A DNA stretch of 64,000 nucleotides from Erythroxylum novogranatense (lineage: Eukaryota > Streptophyta > Magnoliopsida > Malpighiales > Erythroxylaceae): positions 80,588,964 through 80,652,963 of the forward strand of contig CM057228.1 of NCBI GenBank assembly GCA_029891385.1, written 5' to 3'. Numbering within the stretch: position 1 is the first letter of the stretch; each line of letters begins with the position of its first letter. Shown here in pieces: positions 1 through 10,380 of this stretch. The notes under the pieces are model-generated. The model searched no databases and had not been told where the DNA came from. It saw only the letters and a program-made list of their open reading frames with translations. The translations under genes were made by a program, and so were the position numbers.

Positions 1-1033
1 CAAATGTCTTTTGCGCTCGAAATAGCTAGAATTCATATCTGCCATTAAAATAATCAAATTAGTCCACAAATGTCATAATTATTTCACAATTTTATTGAGA
101 AGCAAGAATAAGATGAAGGTTGGAGTGGAAGAATATAGCAAAGAATAAGGAGGGAACCTATAAGAAATGGCGTGTATAGATAAAGAAAGGGTTTTGTTGA
201 CATTATAAATTGAAAAGATTGGGATAAAAAAAGTGATGGACAAAATAATCGGTTACTGACCTGAACGGTTGTTCTCTGTTTGTGAAATAGAAGAGGTAAC
301 CTTGACTGTTCTGATCTTTATGGAATGGAGAATGTGATGTATTTAGATTAAACAAGAAGAAGGGAAAAGAAGACGGTAGGAATTGTTTGATTGAAGTTAG
401 AGGAGAAAGGTTAGAAAGTTTAAATATAGAGGTGTTAGGGGACCGTGTGGCAGCTGAGATTTGAAGAGTTGCACGGTATTAAATGAGGGTCGGCACTCGA
501 AGATGATAAAGCAAAGCAGAAATGATTTTCCTAGAGATGTGTAAAAAATAGGTGACATGTGTAGAGATGAGGAAGACATCTGAATAAAAATTTTGGTGGT
601 CATTGAAACGTCAATCTCCATTCTGATTCTTTTCTTTTCTAATTCTTATCATGTTTGGTTACTTCTGTAATACGTTATTGGCAGTGTTTGACATTATTAT
701 AGCAGATAGAAGATTATACCTATTAATTCAAACGTCAATCTACGTTACAGTAGAAACCTGTGATGGAATCAGCAATGATTTACGGAAGACTTGTGGATTT
801 TGAGTCATTGAGGAAAGACAACATGGACATTGAACCAGAGATAGTTGCAGGTGGGTGGAGAAAGTTCTTTCAAGTTCGATTGACATTATTATAGCAGCTA
901 GAACATTATTTGATACAAAAAAAATACATCACAATGTCTGGTTCATACATTTTGGGGGTTAGCGTATGTTGCCTTGCGACAAATAAATTTTTTTGGCAGT
1001 CTCCAGAAATGTATCACCTATCAATCGAAAAGT
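1..1033 (-). mobile_element. Helitron 5'-flank fragment (left-edge copy)
   Basis: This stretch matches the leader and tandem-repeat region upstream of the Helitron Rep gene at 27.7-28.97 kb. Words around 129-165 match 27747-27785, 620-760 matches 28840-28972, and 880-1033 matches one of the 230-bp units that carry TTTTGGGGGTTAGCG. Orientation follows the better preserved copy, so any Rep gene would lie to the left, outside the window. The two repeat pieces are separated by an unrelated gene fragment at 763-878. Homology is seen directly; calling it the Helitron 5' end is inferred from its place next to the Rep gene in the other copy. The exact element ends are not visible. Confidence 0.55.
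763..878 (+). pseudogene. Fragment of the start of a plant transposon-protein gene
   Basis: Read on the plus strand, this opens with ATG and gives about 38 codons closely matching the N-terminus of the reading frame on the minus strand at 3774-1768. Shared words include FESL, NMDIE and GWRKFFQVR. It is cut off after about 116 bases. On both sides it joins Helitron leader repeats (GACATTATTATAGCAG words at about 690 and 883). It is in the opposite orientation to the longer copy and has no downstream exons, so it looks like a captured or rearranged fragment, not a working gene. Confidence 0.7.
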
Positions 1034-1502
1034 CAAAAACTAAGACGAAGCAGAGTCAAACTAAGAACAAACATAGTCAAACTATGACGAAGTGCGGAGA
1101 AAAAAGTAAAACGAAAGTAAGAGTAAGTGGAAAATTCAGATGTGATTTGCTTTCGTCTGCTTTTCATCGTCTACTTTTGCTTCCGTCTGCTTTTGGCTTC
1201 CCTCTGCTTTTGGCTTCCCTCTGCTTTTCAACTTCCCTCTGTTTTTAATCTCCGTCTGTTTTTCTACTTCGTCTGTTTTTCAACTATCGTCTGTTTTCAT
1301 TCTCCGTTTGTTTTTCAAAATCTTCGTCTGTTTTTTATTCTTTGTCTGTTTTTCATTCTACGTCTGTTTTTCTACTTCGTCTGCTTTTCATTCATCGGTC
1401 TATTATTCTGCTTGGTTTGCTTTTTATTCTTCTGTCTGCTTTTCTGCCTTCATTATATGTTTAGCATCAAAATAATAAATGTAAAGTTATTTTGACTTAA
1501 CA
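1034..1502 (-). repeat. LTR fragment, TGTTAAGTC family (3' LTR of minus-strand element)
   Basis: Read on the minus strand this begins TGTTAAGTCAAAAT at 1502, directly after a polypurine tract, which is the expected junction of an internal region with a 3' LTR. Much of it (about 1150-1450) is an irregular array of CGTCTG-plus-T-run words on the plus strand. The same start and word array occur at 17404 (minus), 18008 (plus) and 28987 (plus). The outer LTR end near 1034 is set only by where the Helitron-like homology stops. The tract and start resemble Ty1/copia elements, but no copia polymerase is present, so superfamily is an inference. Confidence 0.6.
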
Positions 1503-1520
1503 ATCTCCCCCTTTTTGATG
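1503..1520 (-). other. Polypurine tract of minus-strand LTR element
   Basis: The minus strand reads a run of A, then five G, then AGAT, immediately before the LTR start at 1502. This is the usual plus-strand priming site of plant LTR elements. The same tract occurs at 17994-18007 on the plus strand. Confidence 0.7.
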
Positions 1521-1767
1521 ATAAAAAATAATCGTACAATAAATGTATAATTAAAAAATAAGAAAACATAACTTCGTACTGTCTTCGTCTGAGTTCTACA
1601 TTTTCTGCTAACTCTTCCTCCCCCTATCTTTTTCTTTCTTCTTCAAGAATTAATCTCCTTCGTACATCCCCTTTTGATTTCTGCTTTGCATTTTCTCCTC
1701 CCGCTATTTGTTATAATAAAAAATGATTAATACCGATCATGATTCAACAACTCTTTCACCATCCCCT
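1521..1767. other. Internal 3' untranslated region of the LTR element
   Basis: No coding signal. The stretch matches 17880-17995 in inverse orientation, including a GATAGGGGGAGGAAGAG word, so it is the region between the last reading frame and the polypurine tract in two copies of one family. Confidence 0.5.
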
Positions 1768-3774
1768 TCAACTCTTTGCACAAATTACTGTTTGCACAAG
1801 GGATTGAGTAAAAGTCCCTCTAGTTAGCTTTCCCCCCACTGGACAGTGTTCATCTTTGTCTGTAAAACTACAACAGGCTCTTGTAAACATCTTCTTTGAA
1901 GCGCATACAGCATCTATTTGTCGCACTTCTTCAGCAATCTGATCTGCGGACAGATCATCAATTACCCCTTCTGGGTATAACTTCATCTTCCCCTTATTAA
2001 CATCCAAGGGATATCTTGGTTGCAGGTCTAGTACAACCATTATCACCGTTTCCTCTATAATTGGATAAATAGTGTGCGGATAACTGGTCATTTTTTAAGG
2101 GTATGGCTTTGTGGCAGCATACCGCAAGGCTTCATAGAAATTCCTTTCTTCTTCATTCAATAGATGCCATGTCTCATTATTTATAGGAATAGGTTGTAAG
2201 TAAGTCTTTACTAAGCTCCTCGATGTATCCCTGATGACAATTGAACTACTCCTCTTAGTCACAGGCTCAACTACTTGAATCAATCTGGTTTCCAATTCGT
2301 CTTTCCTAAGAAATTCAGAATAGTTGAATGGAACCAAACTGAGTTCTTCAGATTCCTCCTATTGGACCTGCACTAAACTGAGTTCTGTTGTTGCCTCATG
2401 TTGAACAATGATAGGAGTAGTCTGAACCAGGCTAAGCTCCACTGGCTCTTCTTGATGATCAATGATAGCAGTAGTCTAAACCTAGCTAAACTCCATTGGC
2501 TCCTGCTGTTGAATGGCAATGGGAATTTCCTTCCTCTGACTAACTTCCTTAGCAATAGGCACACTCTTTTGTTGACTAACTATCTTAATCTTCTTCACTA
2601 CCTCAGTCAGTCTTGGAGTTTTCTCAAATGGGGGTTTCTGCTTCTTAGACCCCAACTTTCTTTTCCTCTCAGTCTCCTTGGCCTGTTTGGCTGAATGTTC
2701 ACTTAAGATGGAGACTAGAGATCTCGTAGCCTTTGGTGCGCTAGTCTCAGAGACTTCTGTCTGACTTTGTTCTCTGGACCTGTTTTCTTCCTGTTGTTTC
2801 AAGGTTTGAATCCTGGGCGTTCTCTTTGCCTTCTTTGGAATTTCACTCATCAGATTCTCCCCTTTTCACTTTAAGATAGCTTCATTTGTAGTCCAAACTT
2901 GGCTAATTTCCTTTTCAGAAGTCATCTTTTCCTTCAAAATTTCTTGAGATGATTCCTTTCTTTCAACTATGGGCATGCTTCCACTAGCTTGAGATTTAAA
3001 ACTCTCTGTGAGAGATTTCTTCTGTATCGGCTCCTCCTCAGTTCTAGCTTTATTCTTAGAATCTGCTTCTCCTCTATCCAGATTCTTCAAGCCCATTTTC
3101 ACTATTGTAGCCGAGTTGATAAAACTTCTGATAGGCATCCTCAATCTGTTTCCTCTATCAAGAAGGACTCCAGACTCCCTGAATATCCTTATGAGCAGCA
3201 TTCCATAAGGATAACTGTTTGTATCCTTCATCGCCTTAACCATATAATGAAAAATCAGAAATGGTAAGTCTATGGGTTGGCGATTCAGTAGGTAGAAAAG
3301 GCATTGTTCATCCAATGTCGTTACCAAATGCCTTGATCCTGCTCTAGGTAAGATGCAATTAAACAAAATTGCAAGTAAGACCCTAGCCTTTGGCACCAGG
3401 CTGGAGGTTTTCCTCTCCTTTGAGTCATTATCTCCATACAACTATCTAGTGACTTTGTCTTTGTTTAGGTTAACTTTAGTCATCTATCTGGCTTTACTTG
3501 TAAACTTCTCTCCAGCCGATGGGGATTCCGTTACCTTCTCTATCAAATCGATTGTGACAATAACAGATATTGTATCTTTTATCGTAGAAACAATAGTTTT
3601 GTCTACCAGCTGCACATTCTTCCAGAAATCAAACACCTCATTTGGATATATGATCTCCCGTACCTGGAAGAACTTCCTCCAACCAGCTTCTACTATCTCT
3701 AGTTCGATATCCATGTTGTTCTCCATCAATGATTCAAATTCGACATGTCTCCCGCAGATCATTGCTTGGTCCAT
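1768..3774 (-). pseudogene. Decayed 'putative plant transposon protein' reading frame
   Basis: Five open stretches on the minus strand (3774-3484, 3441-2866, 2850-2482, 2337-2095, 2091-1768) all lie in one reading frame. They form about 669 codons broken only by stops, with no frameshift needed. The start at 3774 is preceded by an unbroken leader. Residues around 110-190 carry the words VLLAI, PRAGS, LLNRQPIDLPFLI and YPYGMLLIRIF, which resemble the domain known in plants as Transposase_32 or putative plant transposon protein, often carried by LTR elements. The C-terminal half is charged and low-complexity (lysine, glutamate, glutamine). It lies between the 5' side of the element and the 3' polypurine tract, in sense orientation, where some plant LTR elements keep an extra gene. 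Function is unknown. The family name is from memory of the motif and should be treated as moderate. Confidence 0.6.
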
Positions 3775-4008
3775 CTGAATCTTTGATAAGTGATAAGCTG
3801 AGTTGATGATTTGATTTTCAAAAGTAAAGTTGATTTCAGAGAATTTGAGAGAGTTAAAAAGTTTGTGAGTTGAGAGTATTCGAATGGCTTATGATTTGAG
3901 ACTATTCAAAAGGTCTTATCAGGCATTTTCTAGAATAGGTCAGCTTCTCAAGGCTTTGAAACTTTCCCTCCAAGATTTTCTTCGGAGAGAAGTTACCAGC
4001 TGTAACTC
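3775..4008 (-). other. Leader upstream of the decayed transposon-protein frame
   Basis: No coding sequence. On the minus strand this reads as a pyrimidine-rich leader ending just before the ATG at 3774. The stretch is cut at 4008 by insertion of the solo LTR; its continuation is at 17006 and beyond. I could not find a tRNA primer site here. Confidence 0.4.
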
Positions 4009-6420
4009 TGTTGGACCCCGAACTTTCGGTGGAAATTAGAAATACTAAATAAATTCAATGAGTGTTTTCGGATATGAATTGTGTTATAGATGTTATTGTG
4101 CTTAAAGGAAATTGATGAGAAAAAAGGAATTTATTGGTTTTGATGACTTTGAAGATTAGTTTTGGTTATGAAAGTTTAAGTGGATGAGATGATTGAAATG
4201 GAGGTTGAAATCAAGAAATAGAAAGTGAAAGTGTGAAATTTTGAAGAAATAGAAAGTTTGACTAGAGAATTGACTTTTTGATTTGGGCAGAATTTGAGGA
4301 AATGATCTTTATGAAAATTGTAGCTTATGTTGAGAGCTTTTCGTAGCCATAAAGTATGCTATTTTTCGATATCGGGATTGAAAGTTATGATCTTTGAAAG
4401 TTAAGTATATTTTGCTTTGGTTTTGGAAAATGCTTTAATTGTAGGATTGTATATGTTGTGTTTTGAGGTGATTTCTGGACTGTTGTGGTTTGAATTGGAT
4501 CAAATGACATTCTTAAATGTTATAGAGGACCTCCATAGTTTCCCAATGATGTATAATGTGCTATTTTTGGATGTGGAGGTTGGGAGATGTGAGTTATTGA
4601 AGTTGAGTGCAGATGCTGCAAATTTTTGAATTGATGTGTTCATAGGGAAGTTTTGTGTATGCTGTGATCAATGCAAATTCGGGACTGATGTGTATGGAAT
4701 GGGATCAAGTAGCCTTCTTGAGAGTTTTAGAGCTTGTTCTTATCTTTCCATTAATATAAAGCACGAAAATATTGGACAAAAGAGTAGAAAGAGTGTAGCA
4801 CCCCAACTCCCGCCAGACCCGAACCTGATATCGATGGTGATATCCGAGCCCGTGATCCGCGAGGGTGGTATGCTAGAGCAGACCATGCAGTTTTAAAACT
4901 CACTATGACATCTTTTTCTTTTTGAAAACACTCAAGTGCGCAGAAATCAATAAACAATTTGGGGCCCGCGATATGGAAACATTTTAAATCACACACTATT
5001 TCAATAATCAATTCACAATACAATATTAATCAGTTGGGGCCCTCTAAAATAACAGTACAATTCATAAATCAGAAAGAATGAAATGCAGACATGAGATTGA
5101 TCCCGACCTAAACTCTGACTTGCTTGCTGTAATCATACTCCCGTTTGTCTAACGGGGTAGTAGCCAAATCCTGAAAAATAATTGCAATGTTGGGTGAGTT
5201 TGCGAACTCAGTGAGAAATCATCATCGATGGTTCACTCAAATCATGCATTACGCAAATTGCGTACAGCACGACACAGTAATATTCAATTAACATCATTAT
5301 ATAACAATTTAAAGTAGTCTATAACAGTTTACAGTATTAAGTAGCAATTTACAATAGCATATAACAGTTTACAGTATTATATCCCAATTTACAGTAAATC
5401 ATGGCATCACGTAATCAGTCAGTGTCATACAACAATCATTCATGTGTATACAATGCATATGTGACGCTTTTCCAGTTATTCAGTATTGTGCCCAAGTGCT
5501 CAGTCAGTATTCAGTGGGGGGACGCGTCAGGGATTTCTCCCCTCGGGCTCGAGGCCCGGTCAGTACAGTGTTCAAACTCGAGGCTCTTTTCAGTGATAAT
5601 AGCACTTGGGTCACATTTCCGTTATCTGATCATGCATTTATGCATGCAATGCAGTGTTCAGTAATTCAGTGTATGGCTATAAAAGCCCAGTACTACATTC
5701 CTTAGTATCATACAGTAATCCAATCCAATACAGTAGTCCAATCCAATACAGTAGAAACATGCCATTCGATCATGTATAATTCAGAAATCATGCAATTTCA
5801 CATTGGCAAGTAATTTCACGTTGAGCAATTAGACAGTCAGGAATTTGAGAAACCAACTAGGTTACTCACCTGTTACTTCCGAGCTACTGCCTGGAAGTTC
5901 CAGCAATGTCCGTGGAATGACGATCCAACGACGCCTCTATAACAGTAAAATACAGTCCCATTACTAGATGCTCAATTAAACAATTCAGTAATGCATATGT
6001 CTCAGTGGAATTATGTACAATGCATGTTCACGATTTTTCCGGCGCTAAAACCCAATTTTGAACTCTTATGTCCCATTCTAACTCTTCGCTCAATTGATCG
6101 ACAATAATTGATCAAATCCTAAAATTCAGTTCAATTACCTCAATTCATACTCCCTATAGCAATTCCCTATCCATTAGGTTAAAACCTTTATTGAAAATCC
6201 CAATTAAAATTCCAAATGTCTCAATTCAATACTTAGGTCATACTATGAACCATAATTGACCTTATTCTCTATGAATCAATACCATTTAAATAAATTCCAA
6301 TTCCCATAATTATCCTCAATTGTAGACCTCTTTCTCTAGTTTATAACGATTCAGGAATCACCTCAATCGGAGGTCTATACCGTAAGTTATGCCCAATAAA
6401 CAAACACTCATTCCATCAGA

Positions 6421-6665
6421 AAGCCCCTTTCGCCGCGACCTTGCGACTCTCGTCGCAACGTATACGGGTCGCTCGCCACAGCGTGCGTCCTTTTCCCGCT
6501 CGTCACGACGTAAGCCAGAAGGCTTGTCGCGACGTGCATCCAGGCGCTCGCCGCGGCGTCCCGCTGCGCTCGTTGCGGCGAGCACCAAATTTTCTCGCCG
6601 CGGCGAGGCACGCCAGACGTTGCGACGTGCGACTGCGCCACCTTCTTCTCCGATCGATTTTCCGC
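6421..6665 (-). other. CpG-rich, hairpin-prone block in LTR leader
   Basis: About 245 bases dense in CG dinucleotides stand out in an AT-rich LTR. They contain self-complementary words such as TCGCCGCGGCGA. On the minus strand the block lies about 290-530 bases downstream of the TATA box, so it would be transcribed into the leader. Equivalent blocks are at 11990-12240, 38821-39065 and 46241-46465. The chance open frames on both strands here are by-products of the composition. Confidence 0.7.
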
Positions 6666-6950
6666 CATTAATGCTATTAAAACTCAACATTTAACACCCT
6701 AACTACTCAATCTAACGCAATACATGCCATAAATGCTCAAACAACCAGTAATAACAACATTAAAGCCATAAAAACTTACCAATCGAAGATCAAAACAACA
6801 AATTACCGTAACCCTAAAACTTTCTCAAATCAACGATTAATCCACTTTCAATCCTTCTCAACCAATGAGGAAGGAATCGGAGATCGCCGTAGAGAAGAGA
6901 AGGAGAATGCGATAATGCCTTAGGTAAAATTCCCAATTTCTCAAACCTAC

Positions 6951-6958
6951 CTATTTAT
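6951..6958 (-). promoter_or_regulatory. TATA box of LTR promoter
   Basis: The minus strand reads TATAAATAG-like sequence at a position matched in all four LTRs of this family (also 12535-12543, 39452-39460 and 46843-46851). The shared position supports a real core promoter. Confidence 0.6.
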
Positions 6959-7451
6959 AAACATAGGTCTCCAAATCAGTCCAAATTTCAGTTGGCTCAA
7001 CATTTTAATTCCTAACAGTAAAACTCTAATTTTTCCATCGCCATTGGACAATTCTTTCAGTACTATACAGTCAATCGGTCTGTCACTCCAAAATTTTCGG
7101 TCCGAGCATTTTCTCCCGAATTTCCCAAAAATTTCCTATAAGCCACTATCAATTATCAATTACACGTAGACTATTCTAAATCAGTCATTCGAACCCACTT
7201 ACTCCCAATTCTCGATTAATCAATCATAATCCAGTCAGTTCAGTCAGTTTTTAGTTCGCAATCTAATCAATTCATACTCAATAAAATGCCGGAAAATCAT
7301 GAATGCATGTACCTATGAATAAATGCATATGCAAGAAACTTGTTTCTCTATGATCAAAGGCCAGTAACATGTTCAATCGGTAAATGCAATGAAACCTATC
7401 AGTCCGTCCCAATTACCAAAATACCCTTGCTAACAGTAACGGGATGTTACA

Positions 7452-7466
7452 ATTCACCCTTCCTAA
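7452..7466 (-). other. Polypurine tract of the non-autonomous element
   Basis: The minus strand reads AGGAAGGGTGAAT directly before the 3' LTR start TGTAACATCC. It matches the tract at 39960-39972 of the coding Tekay element. Confidence 0.65.
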
Positions 7467-10365
7467 TAAAAATTTCGTCCTCGAAATTTCATATACGATT
7501 AATCAAGAAGGCAAGAGAGTCTTTTTGATCATTGCCTTTCCGATTTTCATTTTCAATTCATCACTTTCAATTATCAATAACACTTATATCGGATTCTAAC
7601 AATATTTCCTAATCCTGTCTATGTAACATTTTGGATCCGAATCATCTTTTAGGTTTTAACTGTCTTACCGATCTAATCACACCACAATCCAAATTATCTC
7701 ATGCATTGACAATTTTTCACATTCAATATCACTATATAATGCTTATCGACGATAAAAGCAGATAACACGCTTTCCTCATTCACACATAAGAGTCGCATTC
7801 ATGAACTTTTCCCCATTATCGCCTTCCTTTCGAGTTGTGGATCGAGCGCTAATAAAGAATGTAATTGAGACACACTTAGGGAGTAGGAGAGCCCTCGGTT
7901 ATGCTGATCGACTCCCTCGAGCTCAAGGCTCGGTTCAGTTACAGTAATCGCATTTTAGGCAAGTAGGAGAGCCCTCTGGGTATACACTACTGTCCGCTCG
8001 CATTAAGGATAGGAGAGCATCAGGGGTAGCTCCAGTCACGACCATTATTTATTAACCAATTATAGAATTCATTATCACAATTTTAAGGCGTTTCACCTTT
8101 TTCTCGGCCCACATTCAGTCATATACATATATATAATGCACATGCTCAATGTATCACAATTCACATTGTCACTAAAACCCATTTATCAAAGTATACACAA
8201 TATCATACAGTCACAAAATCACATTGCAGTCCAATCCAATTTATCATAATCAAACATATCACATAGACATCTCCAAGCTATTTCTGTACGATTAATGTCT
8301 ATAAGCTTTTTAAGCCACACTCAGTATAACAGAATTCAAATCATCAATCATAATATTGCCCATAGAATTATATTTGTCCCAAGGTGCATAAAATAACTTT
8401 ATAAAATTTTCAATAGATCACATCATAACCTTTATTGGGACACTTCAGTAAATATTGCAAAATTTCCAATTTAAAGTGACACGATCAATACTTGGGCTGA
8501 ACATTTCCCCAAATGTCTCTTTTATGATCATCAGCCATACTATTCACATATTTTTCCTCAAACGTTTTTTTCGAAACTAAAGCCAGAAAATCTTTGACAC
8601 TTTTTGGACGTATCCAACATTCAGTCAGTTCTAAGTAACTCCAATTCCCGAACACAATATTCCTTGTAATTTCACATTTTATCAACACCTCTATCATCAT
8701 TTAGTCTCCCTATGCCATACTCGTACTAATTCATCCGCTATTCATTCAATCAGATTTAGATTCACTCTTATGAAATTTACATAATAACCAATTTTCTCAA
8801 CTGTGCCAACTTATCTTATTCACTTTTCAAATGCATTTAATCAATCATCGATGCTCATAGTTGCTTTCCAATTTAAATACAATTGAGACGCTTTACTTTT
8901 CAGTAGTACACTAAATTCCTTATACCCATAATCAATTCATATATTTCTGTCCTCATATTCGCAATTAATATTTCCTTGATATTCAGTAATTCTCTTACAT
9001 AATCAGAATCATCTCATTGACATAATGTACACTTTTCAGTAACACAATTTATCTCTGTACTTCATTTCAAATTTATCTCTTCGACGGTTACTCTCAAATC
9101 AATTCATCAGATCAACTAAACCTTATCAATCATCACATCTTATCTGGCAATATATTCACATCAATTTACCCATAATTAGCTCATACTGCTAAGAACACCT
9201 TAATCTCATTTAATTCTCAATAACCTTTCCCTTTTTGGTACCAGTTCTCGATCAAGGGGACCTTACTATATTCATGTCCCTCTTTTTATTCCCTCAAGCT
9301 TATTACCGATGCTAACATCTTTAACTGTCTCACCTCCTTCTCATTTGATCATTACAAGCATTCTCAGGCCTTACTCTAACTCATCTCGAACTTGGGGCTA
9401 CCGGAACTATGATCGGAACCTATTTAATAGGCCACCAATTACCTCCTATATCATATTCACGCATACAATTCACTGATGCTTACTAATTTCACCTATGATG
9501 GTGATTCCACTATCAAATGTACACTTACAAAGTGACAATCTAATCTAAACTCAAAGAACCTTCCCGTCTACACCGTCCTCGCCATGAGGATCATATACAA
9601 TTTCCATTCATTCACAATTGATCATTATAAGCACTTTCATTTCTTATTCCAACTCATACAAAATTTTAAACAATACGATCATCCCTTAACTCACTAACTT
9701 GCTTCCCATGCCATCTCCACAATTATGAGACAATTGCTTAATATTTCCACTTGCCATGGGGCTCCCATAATCGGTGTGCATTTACTTAGGCAAATCAATT
9801 AAACCCAACACCTTTTCATCTACCAATTTCATTGTCTTACATTTCAATCTTTTCATTATTGCATTATACCCATATATTTCCTTTTCAAATCAATATCACA
9901 GATATGAAATCATTCTTGATTTCTCACTAACATAATCGATTCACAGTCATAAATCATTATTCATAACTCTTGTCACGGCAATCAGTCTCAATTGTAACTT
10001 CTCTATATCATGAAACACTTTATTTTCATCCACTTTATACACTTGAACTCTTTCCATTTCTACCATATTTCTATTTTCCTCAATCAATGCACAACTATCA
10101 CTTCATTCCAATCCGCTATACCCATATAACTCTAATATTGTATCTCACAATAAATCCGCCGGTACCAGTACACTAATCTTCCTTTTTATCACATTCTCAC
10201 ACATTATCATTTTCTTCACTATTTTAACCGCTTGAACGACTAAGACACACTCATGCATGTGACTCATATACTAGATCGGGATCGCTTGTCACCGCCGTGA
10301 CATGACTTAAATGCATATACTCGACACATTTTTCTCAGAATGCCCATGTAAGATTGTACTTTTGG
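7467..10365. other. Non-coding internal region of the non-autonomous element
   Basis: About 2.9 kb with only short chance frames and no recognisable gag, protease, reverse transcriptase, RNase H or integrase. A short near-repeat with the word AGTAGGAGAGCCCTC occurs near 7880 and 7960. The rest is AT-rich. The lack of coding content between good LTRs, primer site and polypurine tract is the basis for calling the element non-autonomous. Extreme decay of a once-coding region is the alternative. Confidence 0.6.
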
Positions 10366-10377
10366 GCTCTGATACCA
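10366..10377 (-). other. Primer binding site, tRNA-iMet type
   Basis: The minus strand reads TGGTATCAGAGC, the usual complement of the plant initiator methionine tRNA 3' end, three bases from the 5' LTR end. The same site is at 44586-44597. Confidence 0.9.
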
Positions 10378-10380
10378 CAA

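Larger units (their letters stand above)
4794..7451 (-). repeat. 3' LTR of the non-autonomous element
   Basis: The 2658-bp LTR is nearly identical in layout to 10381-13037. On the minus strand it starts TGTAACATCCCG at 7451 and ends GGTGCTACA at 4794. It contains a TATA box at 6951-6958 (minus) and a very GC-rich block at 6421-6665. Confidence 0.88.

Noticed and set aside
910..1495. Frames of 112 and 122 codons rich in phenylalanine, leucine and cysteine
   Set aside because: Translation of the CGTCTG word array in an LTR; similar hydrophobic frames appear wherever the array occurs (17090-17397, 29195-29696).
5401..5705. Two overlapping 87-codon frames, with relatives at 10984, 37849 and 45254
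   Set aside because: They sit inside LTRs, are not conserved in frame between LTR copies and run antisense to the element.
6358..6694. Open frames of 76-110 codons on both strands, repeated near 11950-12240, 38753-39117 and 46227-46558
   Set aside because: They lie in the CG-rich LTR block, overlap each other in several frames and encode arginine/alanine-rich low-complexity sequence; composition artefact.
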